DNA of 64,000 bases from Botrimarina mediterranea (GCF_007753265.1 NZ_CP036349.1:4373363-4437362); one strand, 5' to 3'. Shown: positions 1 to 10,795, counted from the first letter of the stretch. The notes: generated by a model not told the origin, from the letters alone. Program-made: numbers and translations.

Positions 1-1602
1 GGTCTGCACCTCGGCGAGCGACATAACGCCCGGGATCAGTTCGTTGACCACCGCCGGCGAGGTCTGCTTCAACTCTTCCACCAGCGCCTTGGTGGCGTCG
101 CGGGTGAGGACCTCGTCGGCGTGGCGGCGGCAGACCTCGGTGAGGTGCGTCGCCAACACCGCGCCGGGCTCGACGACCGTGTAGCCTTGCATCTCCGCTT
201 CGTCTTGCTTGCTGTGGGCGATCCACAGCGCATCGGTGCCGAACGCCGGGTCCTTCGTCGGGATGCCATCGACGCGCCCGCTCGTCATCCCCGAGTCGAT
301 CGCCAGCAACATCGCCGGCTGGATCTCCGATTGAGCGACCGGCATGTCGGCGATCTTGATGCGGTACTCGTTCTGACCCAGCCGCATGTTGTCGCGGATG
401 CGGACCTTCGGCATCACTAGGCCCACCTCGCCGGCGATGTTGTGCCGCACCTTCTGGACGCGATCAAGCAGGTCGCCGCCGCGGTTGGGGTCCGCCAAGC
501 GGATCAATCCAACACCAAGCTCGACCTCCATCGGATCGACCGCCAGGAAGTCCTCGACGCGTTTCTCCGCTGGCGCCTCATCCTTCTTGTCAGAATCGTC
601 TTCCTGGGGACGCGACTGTTTCTTCTTCAGTGCTTGAGCGAGTCCGAGGCATGAGCCACCAAGCACCAGCAACGGGATTGTCGGCAGGTTGGTGAACACC
701 AACACGCCAAGGAACGCCGCCGCCACGACGAGCGCCTGCGGACGGCTGAACATCTGATCGATGAACATGGCGGGCATGTTCGTCTTGCGGCTGCTACGCG
801 TCACGAGCAAGCCGGCAGCGAGCGAAATCAAGAAGGCCGGCACCTGACTCACCAAGCCGTCTCCGATCGTCAGCCGAGTAAACAGGTCGGCCGCATCGGC
901 GAACTCCATCCCCTCTTGGCCCACGCCAATCACCAAACCGCCGATGATGTTGATCACCGTGATGATGATGCCGGCCACGGCGTCACCGCGGACGAACTTG
1001 CTGGCGCCGTCCATGGCGCCAAAGAAGTCGGCCTGCTGAGTGATCTCGCTGCGGCGTGACTGCGCCTCACGCTCGTCGATAATGCCGGCGTTGAGATCGG
1101 CGTCGATCGCCATCTGCTTGCCCGGCATGCCGTCCAAGGCAAACCGCGCGGCGACTTCCGAGATACGCGTGGCGCCCTTCGTGATCACCATGAACTGAAT
1201 CACGATGATGATCACGAAGATAATCAGACCGACAACGATCCGGTCGCCCGCCACGAATTCGCTGAACGCGGTGATGACCCCGCCCGCGGCGTCCATCCCT
1301 TTGCTGGTCGCCTGCGTCAGGATGAGCCGCGTTGTGGCGACGTTGAGCACCAATCGAGCGAGCGTCGTCGCTAGCAGCAGCGACGGGAAAACGCTGAACT
1401 CCAGCGGCGTGCGGACATAGATCGTCGTCAGCAGGATGATCACCGACACGGTGATGTTCGCCGCCAAGAAGACGTCGAGCAGGAACGACGGCAACGGGAC
1501 CATGACCACCAGCACGCTGGCGATCATCGCCACCGGCAAGAGGAGATCGCCTAACCGACCCCAGGGGCCGGAAAGCGGGTTGTCGTCCTTCGTGAGCGCC
1601 AT
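1..1602 (-). CDS. flhA: Flagellar export gate protein FlhA (5' part; 3' end outside window)
   Basis: FlhA forms the cytoplasmic nonameric ring and membrane gate of the flagellar type III secretion system. The visible 534 residues start MALTKDDNPLSGP and contain the multi-helix FlhA membrane region, with the family signature around SVFPSLLLATTLARL and a further run of helices to about residue 330. After a charged linker (KKKQSRPQEDDSDKK) the first part of the cytoplasmic domain begins. Families are about 690 residues, so roughly the last 150 are missing off the left edge. The ATG at 1600-1602 is the first start before the membrane region. It faces away from the flagellar cluster at 11-31 kb, so flhA is split from flhB, with which it is often adjacent. 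Confidence 0.95.
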   Translation of the reverse strand, partial: MALTKDDNPLSGPWGRLGDLLLPVAMIASVLVVMVPLPSFLLDVFLAANITVSVIILLTTIYVRTPLEFSVFPSLLLATTLARLVLNVATTRLILTQATSKGMDAAGGVITAFSEFVAGDRIVVGLIIFVIIIVIQFMVITKGATRISEVAARFALDGMPGKQMAIDADLNAGIIDEREAQSRRSEITQQADFFGAMDGASKFVRGDAVAGIIITVINIIGGLVIGVGQEGMEFADAADLFTRLTIGDGLVSQVPAFLISLAAGLLVTRSSRKTNMPAMFIDQMFSRPQALVVAAAFLGVLVFTNLPTIPLLVLGGSCLGLAQALKKKQSRPQEDDSDKKDEAPAEKRVEDFLAVDPMEVELGVGLIRLADPNRGGDLLDRVQKVRHNIAGEVGLVMPKVRIRDNMRLGQNEYRIKIADMPVAQSEIQPAMLLAIDSGMTSGRVDGIPTKDPAFGTDALWIAHSKQDEAEMQGYTVVEPGAVLATHLTEVCRRHADEVLTRDATKALVEELKQTSPAVVNELIPGVMSLAEVQT

Positions 1603-1934
1603 ACGTTCCCTCGCAGCGCAGCGACCCTCTTCCCTGAGAGCCACACCGCCATCGCGTCTGCCTCATTGCCTTGCCCCTGGTAGAAGAGCAGCCGAGAAGC
1701 AGAGCGGCGGAAACCTAGAGAAACCCTCAAGTTGGGGGAAGGGAGATGTCGATGAGGGCCCGCTCAGTGGCTTCGCAGGTTCACGAGTCGCTGTGCATCA
1801 CTCGCAACAAGTTTCGCCCGGATAGGCAACCCGCCGGCTGCTAGCATCGCTACCCCGGGGGTGCAATTGCTAGCAACAATCAGCAAGTGAAGTTAGCATG
1901 GCTCGCATTCCCCTGCTCTGGAGAGGTCGCGTCC
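1603..1934. other. Divergent intergenic region between flhA and a PEP-CTERM gene
   Basis: About 330 bases lie between two genes reading outwards, so both promoters should be here. I looked for a sigma-54 -24/-12 box in front of flhA and found none with the correct GG-GC spacing. No convincing -35/-10 pair, hairpin or small ORF stands out. A Shine-Dalgarno-like GGAGAGG at about 1919-1925 precedes the ATG at 1935. Confidence 0.5.
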
Positions 1935-3122
1935 ATGCCGATGACCATTGTTAGAGCCGCTATTGGTTTCTCGCTATTGCTCGCTAGCAGCAATGCGCAA
2001 TCAGCCGTCTTCGAGTTTGTCCGGCAGCTACCCGGCAGCACCGCGACCGGCTACGACTTCGGGCTTGCCGTCGATACCGATGGCGTTCTAGTTGCGGCCA
2101 CCTCTTTAGCCACCGACCCGAGCCCCGGTGCTACCGCGGGGGCCGGTTACGTCTTTGCTCCCGAGAATGGGGACTTGGTCAATCGGCTTTACGACAGCAC
2201 GTCCTCGACCGGTGACGCCTACGGGTTCACAATCGCCATTGACGGAGACAGAACGATCGTCGGCGCCCCACGGGGCGCTTCGCAGTCGGACACGGTCTAT
2301 TTATTCGACCACACCACGGGAGCGGTCTTGGCCAAGCCGACGGGTGATGTCCGCCTGAATAACTCGTTCGGGGCCTCCATCGCGATGGATCAAGGTATCG
2401 CCATCGTTGGCTCTCCCGGTGAGTCCATCGCGCCAAGAGAGCGAGGCGCCGTTTACGTGTATGACGCGGCCGATGGATCACGCCTGCGGAAGATCACTTC
2501 CGGCGATAGTATTAGCTCTGCATTTGGCCAGTCCGTGGCCCTCAATGATGGCTTGGCGCTGATCGGCTCTCCTCGCTCATCCGACGTTGGATTAGCGCAC
2601 CTCTACGATGCCGTCACGGGAAACAAGATCGCGGACTATTCTCCTGAGGACGACGCGCTCGGCGACAATTTTGGATTCCAAGTTGCAATCGCCGATGGAG
2701 TTGCGTTGGTTGGAGCGCCAACTCGAACCGTTGGAAGTCGCTTCGGCTCTGCCTACCTCTTTGATGTCGCGACTGGTCAGCAAATTGCCAAACTGTCCCC
2801 CAAAACCAACAGTAGGGACGATGGCTATGGACAAAGCGTTGCGATTGACGACGGTATCGCATTGGTTGGCGGACCTCGGGTCGGCGAAGTGTATGTCTTC
2901 GACGCTCGTACCGGAACCGAACTCTCAAGGATTATTAGTCCGGAGGGTGTGAACAGCTTTGGGTCGAGCCTCGCCTTCCGCGATGGACTCGCTGTCATCG
3001 GGGCGTCATCGCGATCCTCAGCACCCGGTACCGCCTTCATCTACCGCCTGACGATCCCCGAACCCGGCGCACTTCTATTGGCCCTAGCGGCCGTCTCGTC
3101 GCTCGCTCTTCGGCGTCGATAA
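1935..3122 (+). CDS. PEP-CTERM protein with FG-GAP/beta-propeller-like repeats
   Basis: Predicted exported 395-residue protein of unknown function. After a signal peptide (core AAIGFSLLLASSNAQSA) it consists of repeats of about 50 residues with the pattern FG.SVA..DG.A.VG.P......G..YV.D..TG, about seven times, as in FG-GAP beta-propeller proteins. The C-terminus is a PEP-CTERM sorting signal: IPEPGALLLALAA, then a short hydrophobic stretch and RRR. An upstream in-frame ATG at 1887 exists, but ATG 1935 has GGAGAGG ahead of it and starts directly at the signal peptide. PEP-CTERM proteins are processed by an exosortase, not in this window. Base composition is slightly less GC-rich than the flagellar genes. 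Likely a surface or matrix protein; any ligand is unknown. Confidence 0.8.
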   Translation: MPMTIVRAAIGFSLLLASSNAQSAVFEFVRQLPGSTATGYDFGLAVDTDGVLVAATSLATDPSPGATAGAGYVFAPENGDLVNRLYDSTSSTGDAYGFTIAIDGDRTIVGAPRGASQSDTVYLFDHTTGAVLAKPTGDVRLNNSFGASIAMDQGIAIVGSPGESIAPRERGAVYVYDAADGSRLRKITSGDSISSAFGQSVALNDGLALIGSPRSSDVGLAHLYDAVTGNKIADYSPEDDALGDNFGFQVAIADGVALVGAPTRTVGSRFGSAYLFDVATGQQIAKLSPKTNSRDDGYGQSVAIDDGIALVGGPRVGEVYVFDARTGTELSRIISPEGVNSFGSSLAFRDGLAVIGASSRSSAPGTAFIYRLTIPEPGALLLALAAVSSLALRRR

Positions 3123-3325
3123 CCCGCGGGCCATCAGCCACGCCCCTGCGACGCTCCGTCGCCCCTTGTTGGCGCCGTTAGCTAGCGCGATACTCGCGGC
3201 TGCGTTGATTGGGGATTTCGGATTGCGGACTAGCAGGACTCAGAGGTCAGAGGTTCGCTTGCGCGTCATTCCGCAATCCGCAGTCGCCAATCCATAATCC
3301 CTATCCCCTCGCCCCCTACCCCTAG

Positions 3326-4285
<960 letters not shown>

Positions 4286-4512
4286 TTCAGAAAATGACTC
4301 CCGCAACGTGGGCGCGTTTCTGTTAGCTCAGTCACGCGCTCACGTTGACGAGGCGTGATTCTGTCGCGTAGATTCCCGCACACCTGAGCGAACTGACACG
4401 CCCTGTGTCGGTGCTGGCGCCAACGCCCGCCGGTCGTGCCGTTCAATGACGTCGATTCGTCAATACGATCAGCACGGCTTGTCCCTCAACGCAGACGCCC
4501 AGGAGCTTAGTC

Positions 4513-5304
4513 TTGACGATGCAACGCGTGCCGTCCGTACTTGTGAAGCCTTCCTTCAAGGCGCCGACACACCACCCGCTCGTCCCCAACTGGCTCATCC
4601 CGACTGGTACGGTCCCCTATTCCGAGTCGCGTCGCGATGTTCCCGTCGAGTGGACGTGGAGCGAAGCCGCCCCGTCCCCCGTCAGCTCACCGACTACCGC
4701 GACGTTCGCGCCGCTTGCGTACGAGAGCGGATACGAATACCCGCTCATCGTTTGGCTCCACAGCGACGGCGCCAACGAGGACTCGCTCCCGCTGGTGATG
4801 AAGCACATCAGCTTGAGGAACTTTGTCGCCGTCGCCCCGCGGGGTGTTGAGGCCCTCGCCGAAGGCTACGGCTGGAGCCAGTTCTCTGACTGCGTGGACG
4901 CAGCAGAGGACGCGGTGTTCGAAGCGATCGACTCGACGCGCGATAGGTTCAGCGTGCACACGAGCCGCGTGTTTTTAGTTGGCAGCGGCTCGGGCGGCGC
5001 CATGGCGATGCGGATTGCGCTGCGTCACCCCGATCGCTTCGCCGGCGTCGCCACGCTCGACGGCGCTTTACCGACAGGCGACGCCTTGCTCTGCCGCGTC
5101 AACGAGGCCCGCCAGCTGCCGCTCCTCCTCTCAGCTAGCAAGTGCAGCATCGACTACCCCGAATCGAGGATGTGCCGCGACTTGGCTCTCTTGCACTCGG
5201 CCGGCTGCCGAGTCGCTATCCGGCAATACCCCGGCAACGAAGATCTCACGACCGAGATGCTCGCCGACGTCAATCGCTGGGCGATGCAGATCGTCTGTGA
5301 GTAG
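4513..5304 (+). CDS. Alpha/beta hydrolase, esterase family
   Basis: A 263-residue alpha/beta-hydrolase fold protein resembling the phospholipase/carboxylesterase and PHB-depolymerase-like group. LIVWLHSDGANEDS (about residues 77-90) is the oxyanion strand and loop. The nucleophile elbow is GSGSGGAMAMRIAL (G-x-S-x-G, Ser near residue 160). An aspartate follows in the VATLDGALP strand region. A C-terminal His of the triad is not obvious, so catalysis is uncertain. The start is TTG at 4513, preceded by AGGAG at 4501-4505; ATG 4519 is the alternative. No signal peptide. Substrate unknown. Confidence 0.75.
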   Translation: MTMQRVPSVLVKPSFKAPTHHPLVPNWLIPTGTVPYSESRRDVPVEWTWSEAAPSPVSSPTTATFAPLAYESGYEYPLIVWLHSDGANEDSLPLVMKHISLRNFVAVAPRGVEALAEGYGWSQFSDCVDAAEDAVFEAIDSTRDRFSVHTSRVFLVGSGSGGAMAMRIALRHPDRFAGVATLDGALPTGDALLCRVNEARQLPLLLSASKCSIDYPESRMCRDLALLHSAGCRVAIRQYPGNEDLTTEMLADVNRWAMQIVCE

Positions 5305-5351
5305 GCGTCTGTGGTAATCACGCCGCAACGGCTATCGCAAGGCGCCTTCGA

Positions 5352-5381
5352 TTGACAGGGCCTTGGCGACCTCTGTAGAAG
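5352..5381 (+). promoter_or_regulatory. Candidate sigma-70-type promoter for the TPR-flgN-kinase-regulator operon
   Basis: TTGACA at 5352-5357 is a perfect -35 hexamer. TAGAAG at 5376-5381 is a 4/6 match to the -10 box, 18 bases away. It lies 59 bases before the TTG start at 5440. In a 64% GC genome a perfect TTGACA is uncommon, but the -10 is weak. Confidence 0.4.
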
Positions 5382-5439
5382 CCGTCTGCTGGTGGCGTGC
5401 TCCTGAGACCCCGCGCCCCGCACCGACGGAGACGCGGCG

Positions 5440-7833
5440 TTGGCCGAAGACGAAGTACAACCGTCGACCGAACCGCCTCGCTTAGGCCTCGTGGGCAAAC
5501 TCCGCGCTTGGAGCGCCGGGCACCCGATCCGCAACACGCTGATCGGAGTGGCGCTAGCCGCTGCTTCGGTCGCCACCATCACCGCGTGGCTCGCGTTGAC
5601 GCGGATCGCCACCGCGCCGGACGGCTACACCGTCGAGCGGGCCCTCGAGCAGCTCGACGCTGGTGAGGACGACGCCGCTCGCGCGATCATCGACCGTCTC
5701 ATGGAGGGAGACTCCCTCAAGGCTTCTGACTACGGAGCCGCTCTCTACGTCATGGGGATCATCAAAGTCCGCGAAGCCGAGCGACAGTGGTCACCCGAGC
5801 GCAGCCGCAACGATTACTACATCGCGTCAAAGTACCTCGATGAGGCCCGCACGTTTTCGTTCCCGGACGGACGCGAGGCGGACGCCTTGCTACAACTCGG
5901 CAAGTCGTTCCTTGAAAGTCGTCAGCTTGAGAAAGGAACCGAGACGCTCCGTCAAGCGCTCGACGCCGGGATGCGAGGAAAAGCCAAGGCGCATCTCTTG
6001 TTGGCGGAAGCGTACTTCTACGCCCCCGAACCAGACTTCAAGCAAGCTATCGCCGAAGCCGACATCACCCTCGCCGACCCTTTGATCGACCCGATCCAGC
6101 GGACTTCGGCTCAATTGCTGCGGTCGGAAGCATTCGCTTCTCTAGGCCTTGGTGACAAGGCCCTCGCCGCCGCCCAGGAGACCGACGCGACGGTGGACCC
6201 CGCGCGAAGATCTCTCGCCGAGGGACGCGCCAGGGTCGCCAAGCTCCAGAGTGCGGCGCCCGGCGAGCGGGCCGCCCTTGCCGAGGCCGCCGACAGCGTC
6301 CTAGAGCAGGCCCGCCGCGCTGACCAACTCTCCACCAGCATTTCTCGCGAAAGCGATTACCTCAAAGCGCAGATCGCCGAACTGCTGGGTTTCAGAGAGA
6401 AGGCGATCCTCGAGTACGGCGAGTTGCGCCGCTCGCATGGAACATCCGAAGCCGGCATCGCCGCCGCATTTGCTGAAGGCGATCTGCTGCAGAACGAAGG
6501 CAACGACGACGAGGCGCTGGAGGCCTACCGCCGCGCGCTCGATGCGATCGACGATCCCGCGAGCTACCGCAGCCGATTGCTGGCACTCCAGGCCGCGAAG
6601 CAGCGGGCGCTCTCGGCTCACCAGCGATTGCTGGAACGGAACCGCTACAACGCGGCTCTCCAGATGACCGATTGGGTCGGTGACTTGCTCGGCCCTACGC
6701 AGCAGCTCCTGTTGCGAGCCGACACCCTCCAGCGATGGGGCGAGGCCCTGATCGCCGAGGGCGAATCCGAGGGCGTAAAGGGGCGTCAGAAAGTTCGAAG
6801 AGGCCGAAAGCGACTCCGAGAGGCCGGGGGCGCCTACGAGCGGCTTGCCGAGGCCCGCTTCGCTACCAACGACTTCATCGAAGACCTCTGGGCGTCCGCC
6901 GAACTCTACCAGAGAGGACAGTCCTTCACCGAAGCGATCCGGGTGTTGGACCGTTATCTCCGCAACGAGCCTGTCAAACGGAACGCGCTGGCGCTCTTAC
7001 GGCTTGGCGAGGCGCAGCTAGCCCGCGGCCAGGATGACGCCGCCGTCGCCACCTTGCAGGAGTGCCTTGAATTTCACGAGAACGACGCCTCATCCTACCG
7101 GGCTAGGCTCATCTGCGCCCAAGCCCACCGTATGCGTACCGACTACGCCCAAGCGGAGGCCTACTTGCGACACAACTTGTCGCGGACCGCGCTGGGGACC
7201 GAGGCGCCCGAGTGGCGCGACTCGAAGTTCGAGTTAGGTCACCTGCTAGCAGAAGCCAAACGCAACGACGAGGCGATCGCCGAACTCGAGGAGGCGGTTG
7301 CCCGTTATCCGGACGACCCGCAGACCCGCTGGGCCCGCTATCAGATCGCATTGTCGCATCGCCAAGCGGCGCGAGAGCCGCTGTCACGGCTTCGGGCGGC
7401 GCAAACCGTCAACGAACGCGAGCAGGCCCGGCAGGAAGCCTACGAGCATCTTGAGGCGGCTCTGGCGATGTTCCAGAGCGTGCAACGAGAGATCACGATG
7501 GCCGACACGGCCGACCCGCTCGACCGCGCGACGCTCCGCAACTGCTACATGCTCGGCGGCAACGTGCTCTTCGAGTTAGAGCGCTACGAGGACGCTCGAC
7601 AATCGTTTGCTAGCGTCTCGACGCTTTATCAGAACGAGCCATACATGCTTGAGGCGCTTGTCCACATCTACTACTGCTGGCGCCGGCAGGACGACAGGCC
7701 GAAGGCCATGGGCGTCGTGCAGCAGGCGCAACAGCTCTTAAAGCGATTGCCCGATGACGCAGACTTTGCTACTTCCACCAACATGAATCGTGCGCAGTGG
7801 GCCAGCCTGCTCACCACGCTCGAACAGATCTGA
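5440..7833 (+). CDS. Large membrane-anchored TPR protein upstream of flgN
   Basis: A 797-residue protein with a single predicted membrane helix near residues 30-50 (TLIGVALAAASVATITAWLAL), preceded by a charged N-terminus, so the long remainder probably faces the periplasm. From about residue 60 to the end it is helical repeats with TPR-like spacing (for example A..YL..A..F..G...AL and RYEDARQSFASVSTLY). Start is TTG 5440. It is followed after 27 bases by flgN and then the flagellar kinase and regulator, so a role in motility or envelope assembly is possible but unproven. No enzymatic motif is visible. Confidence 0.7.
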   Translation: MAEDEVQPSTEPPRLGLVGKLRAWSAGHPIRNTLIGVALAAASVATITAWLALTRIATAPDGYTVERALEQLDAGEDDAARAIIDRLMEGDSLKASDYGAALYVMGIIKVREAERQWSPERSRNDYYIASKYLDEARTFSFPDGREADALLQLGKSFLESRQLEKGTETLRQALDAGMRGKAKAHLLLAEAYFYAPEPDFKQAIAEADITLADPLIDPIQRTSAQLLRSEAFASLGLGDKALAAAQETDATVDPARRSLAEGRARVAKLQSAAPGERAALAEAADSVLEQARRADQLSTSISRESDYLKAQIAELLGFREKAILEYGELRRSHGTSEAGIAAAFAEGDLLQNEGNDDEALEAYRRALDAIDDPASYRSRLLALQAAKQRALSAHQRLLERNRYNAALQMTDWVGDLLGPTQQLLLRADTLQRWGEALIAEGESEGVKGRQKVRRGRKRLREAGGAYERLAEARFATNDFIEDLWASAELYQRGQSFTEAIRVLDRYLRNEPVKRNALALLRLGEAQLARGQDDAAVATLQECLEFHENDASSYRARLICAQAHRMRTDYAQAEAYLRHNLSRTALGTEAPEWRDSKFELGHLLAEAKRNDEAIAELEEAVARYPDDPQTRWARYQIALSHRQAAREPLSRLRAAQTVNEREQARQEAYEHLEAALAMFQSVQREITMADTADPLDRATLRNCYMLGGNVLFELERYEDARQSFASVSTLYQNEPYMLEALVHIYYCWRRQDDRPKAMGVVQQAQQLLKRLPDDADFATSTNMNRAQWASLLTTLEQI

Positions 7834-7860
7834 CCCGTCGCCGCCCTCGACAACGGCTCT

Positions 7861-8370
7861 ATGCCAACTAATCCAACGACATCGCCGACGGAATCGCTCG
7901 CCAATTTGGTGCGTCAAAAGCGCCGGTTGCTCGAGCAGCTCGTTATGCTCGGCCGGCGTCAGCGAGAGATGATCGAAGCCGGCGAGGCCGCGTCGCTACT
8001 GCAACTGCTCGGCGGCAAGCAACAACTCATCACGGGTCTACAGATCCTTGAACGGGGGCTCGACGCGTTCCGCAAGGAAGACCCCGATGCGCGCCAATGG
8101 TCTTCACCCGCCCAACGCGCCGCGTGCAAAGCGGACGCCGACGCCTGTAACGATCTGCTCGCCGAAGTGATCGACACTGAACAAGCCCACGAACGCCTGA
8201 TGACCGACCGCCGCGACGACCTCGCCAAACGGCTCCATCAAGCGCAGTCCGCCCACGCCGCGTCGTCGGCCTACAAGCCACACCTCCGTGGTCAGCGTCC
8301 GCGACCAGTGGCGGTCGTTGATGTTTCGGCTCCGCTGAGCGAGTCGCTCGACCTATCGACTTCCGACTAA
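7861..8370 (+). CDS. flgN: FlgN-like flagellar export chaperone
   Basis: A 169-residue, mostly helical, charged protein. FlgN chaperones keep the hook-junction proteins FlgK and FlgL soluble and deliver them to the export gate. The segment LVRQKRRLLEQLVMLGRRQRE (about 16-36), followed by a gap and a long helical hairpin ending in a basic, disordered tail, fits the FlgN fold. Sequence conservation in this family is low, so the call rests on helical pattern, length and position just before the flagellar two-component genes. flgK and flgL, its usual clients, are not in the window. Confidence 0.65.
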   Translation: MPTNPTTSPTESLANLVRQKRRLLEQLVMLGRRQREMIEAGEAASLLQLLGGKQQLITGLQILERGLDAFRKEDPDARQWSSPAQRAACKADADACNDLLAEVIDTEQAHERLMTDRRDDLAKRLHQAQSAHAASSAYKPHLRGQRPRPVAVVDVSAPLSESLDLSTSD

Positions 8371-8438
8371 CGCCTCCACAGTCCGTCCCGCGGCGCAACT
8401 TAATCGGCCGCCCTCGGTCGCAATCCCCCGGCTTCGAT

Positions 8439-9374
8439 ATGGCGACTCAATCTAGCTCCGACGACCGCCCCGAGACGATTGGCCTCTCGCTCTATCGTGG
8501 CGACGACCACATCGATGTCTCGCCTTCCGAGCCGGTGGCCGAGACGACCGCTGAGCCGGCGACGCCGGAGCTATCCGTCCTGCTCGACGCGTGGCAAACC
8601 GCCACTGCCCGGCTCGAGAAGACGCACGCCCAACTCCGGGACGAAGTCTCTCGCCTCAGCTCTGAACTCGAAGTTAAGAACCGCGAGCTCGCCCGCAAGA
8701 ACCGGCTCGCGGACCTTGGTGAGATGGCGTCGCACGTCGCGCACGAGGTGCGCAACAGCCTGACGCCGATCACTCTGTACCTGAGCTTGCTGCGGCGGAG
8801 CCTGACCGGCGACGCCAAGGGACTCGAAGTCCTCGGCAAGGCCGAGGCTGGTTTCACCGCACTGGAGGCTACTGTGAACGACCTGCTCGCTTTCAGCGCC
8901 CATCGTCAACCGCATGCGACGCACTTCCTTGTCGGCGAACTGATCGAGGAACTCGCCGAATCGCTCGCGCCACAGTTTGAAGCGCAAGCCGTGGGGATCG
9001 AACTCGACGTCCCACCGAATACGCTGCTGTGGGCCGATCGCGAGATGATCCGCCGCGCAGTTCTCAACTTGATGCTCAACGCGTTGGACGTCATGCCGCA
9101 AGGCGGCGACCTGATCGTCACCGCTTGCGAAGGCTTCGAAGGCTTTGAGCTCGAAATCGCCGACAGCGGGCCCGGCATCCGTGATGATGACGAAGGGCGC
9201 CTTTTTGAGCCGTTCTACAGCACCAAGGAGACCGGCACTGGCCTGGGGCTGTCGGTGGTCGCGCACGTCGCCGAGGCCCACGGCGGTTCGGTGATCGCCG
9301 AGAACTGCCCCGAAGGTGGCGCCGCGTTTACGCTCCGCATCCCCCGTCCGGTGGCGCGGGAGGTTGCCGCGTGA
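8439..9374 (+). CDS. Soluble sensor histidine kinase, FlrB/FleS type
   Basis: A 311-residue cytoplasmic kinase with no membrane segment or PAS domain. A coiled coil (about 55-92) leads into the H-box ASHVAHEVRNSLTPI with phospho-His near residue 102. The ATPase domain has the N-box NLMLNALD, the G1 box DSGPGIRDDDEG, the F-box LFEPFYSTKE and the G2 box GTGLGLSVV. It overlaps the downstream regulator by four bases (GTGA), indicating a cognate pair and translational coupling. By family and position it is the flagellar kinase that phosphorylates the class III sigma-54 activator. The signal in related systems comes from basal-body assembly; nothing here shows it directly. Confidence 0.88.
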   Translation: MATQSSSDDRPETIGLSLYRGDDHIDVSPSEPVAETTAEPATPELSVLLDAWQTATARLEKTHAQLRDEVSRLSSELEVKNRELARKNRLADLGEMASHVAHEVRNSLTPITLYLSLLRRSLTGDAKGLEVLGKAEAGFTALEATVNDLLAFSAHRQPHATHFLVGELIEELAESLAPQFEAQAVGIELDVPPNTLLWADREMIRRAVLNLMLNALDVMPQGGDLIVTACEGFEGFELEIADSGPGIRDDDEGRLFEPFYSTKETGTGLGLSVVAHVAEAHGGSVIAENCPEGGAAFTLRIPRPVAREVAA

Positions 9375-10795
9375 CCGTTCACGCCAAAAAGCCTGAGCTA
9401 CTCTATGGCCGCGTCCTGGTAGTGGACGACCACGCCCCTGCCCGCGAGTCGGTCGCCGATGTGCTGCGCTGCGTCGGCCACGAAGCCACGCCTTGCGGAA
9501 GTGGCGCCGAGGCGCTTGCAAAGTTGCGGGCAGGGTCATTCGACGTTGTCGTCACCGACCTGCAGATGCCCGGCATGAGCGGGCTCGAACTAATCCGCGA
9601 GATCGAACGCCTTCGGCACCGCGTTCAAGTGCTGATGGTGACGGCGCACGCCAGCGTCGAGACCGCTGTCGAAGCGATGCGACACGGCGCGTTCGACTAC
9701 CTCGAGAAACCTTACAACGTCGATCGCCTCGAAGCCTCAGTCTCTCGTGCGCTGCAGCGTAAGCGGCTGCAAACCAGCGTCGAAGCCGTGGAGTCAGCCG
9801 CCAAGTGCGACGCACCGATGATGATCGGGTCAAGCGCCGCCATGCGTTTGCTGCGCGAGCGGATCGCTCGCGTCGCCTCGACCGAGGAGACGGTGCTCAT
9901 CCAAGGTGAGAGCGGTGTCGGCAAGGAGCTGATCGCCCAAACGTTGCACGCCCTCAGCTGCCGCAGCAAGGGGCCGATGGTCAGCCTTAACTGCCCGGTC
10001 CTTTCCGAACAACTCACCGAAAGCGAGCTCTTCGGTCACTGCCGCGGCGCGTTTACCGGCGCCGATGCCGATCGCGTCGGCCGCTTCGAACTGGCCAACA
10101 ACGGCTCCTTACTGCTGGACGAAGTCACCGAAATCAACCTCGGCCTACAAGCCAAACTCCTCCGCGTCTTGCAAGAGCGGGCCTTTGAACGCGTCGGTTC
10201 AAGCGTCTCGCAGCGTGTCGATGTGCGTGTGATGGCGACCACCAACCGCGACTTGACCGACGAGATCAGCGCCGGCAGGTTCCGCGAAGACCTCTACTAC
10301 CGTTTAGCCGTCGTTCCGATCCAGGCCCCCGCGTTACGCGAGCGCGGCGAGGACGTGCTGGAGCTCTCCGAGTATTTTCTCGATCAAGCCAGCCAGCGGC
10401 TCGGCCGCGAGCGCCTAACGCTCGACGCCGCCGCACGCGACTTGTTTCTCTCGCACAGGTGGCCCGGTAATGTGCGTGAGTTGCACAACGTCGTGACGCG
10501 AGCCTGCGTGCTAGCAGACGGACAGACGGTATCGGCCGATCTCGTACGTCCGTGGCTACGGCGCGACAGTGTGAATGCAGTCGAGGCCGTCGAAGAAGGC
10601 CCCACGACGCTCCCGATCGGAGCGAGTCTCGCCGAAGTCGAACGACAAATGATCCTCGCGACGCTTGCCCGATTCGACGGGCACCGTCAGAAGACCGCTG
10701 ACGCGCTTGGCATCGGCGTCCGCACGCTGAGCGGCAAGCTGCGCAGCTACGGCGTCCCACCGGGAGAGAAGGACATCATCTCACGCGCGGCATGA
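9371..10795 (+). CDS. Sigma-54-dependent response regulator, FlrC/FleR type
   Basis: A 474-residue NtrC-family activator. The receiver domain (1-130) has the acidic pair DD at 19-20, phospho-acceptor D63 in VVTDLQMPG, and the K in LEKPY. The AAA+ domain has Walker A GESGVGKE (179-186), the sigma-54-contacting loop GAFTGA (226-231) and Walker B LLLDE (247-251). The C-terminal Fis-type helix-turn-helix includes HRQKTADALGIGVRTLSGKL. The GTG start overlaps the kinase stop. An excellent -24/-12 element lies downstream before flgB (11026-11041), so the flagellar cluster is its obvious target. Confidence 0.92.
   Translation: MTVHAKKPELLYGRVLVVDDHAPARESVADVLRCVGHEATPCGSGAEALAKLRAGSFDVVVTDLQMPGMSGLELIREIERLRHRVQVLMVTAHASVETAVEAMRHGAFDYLEKPYNVDRLEASVSRALQRKRLQTSVEAVESAAKCDAPMMIGSSAAMRLLRERIARVASTEETVLIQGESGVGKELIAQTLHALSCRSKGPMVSLNCPVLSEQLTESELFGHCRGAFTGADADRVGRFELANNGSLLLDEVTEINLGLQAKLLRVLQERAFERVGSSVSQRVDVRVMATTNRDLTDEISAGRFREDLYYRLAVVPIQAPALRERGEDVLELSEYFLDQASQRLGRERLTLDAAARDLFLSHRWPGNVRELHNVVTRACVLADGQTVSADLVRPWLRRDSVNAVEAVEEGPTTLPIGASLAEVERQMILATLARFDGHRQKTADALGIGVRTLSGKLRSYGVPPGEKDIISRAA

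Noticed and set aside
1603-1934. Sigma-54 promoter for flhA (GCAA...TTTCGCC near 1806)
   Set aside because: The GC and GG elements do not have the required spacing.
4446-4850. 134-codon ORF overlapping the alpha/beta hydrolase start
   Set aside because: Different frame from the hydrolase; only its first 35 residues look protein-like, and the hydrolase has a good AGGAG-TTG start.
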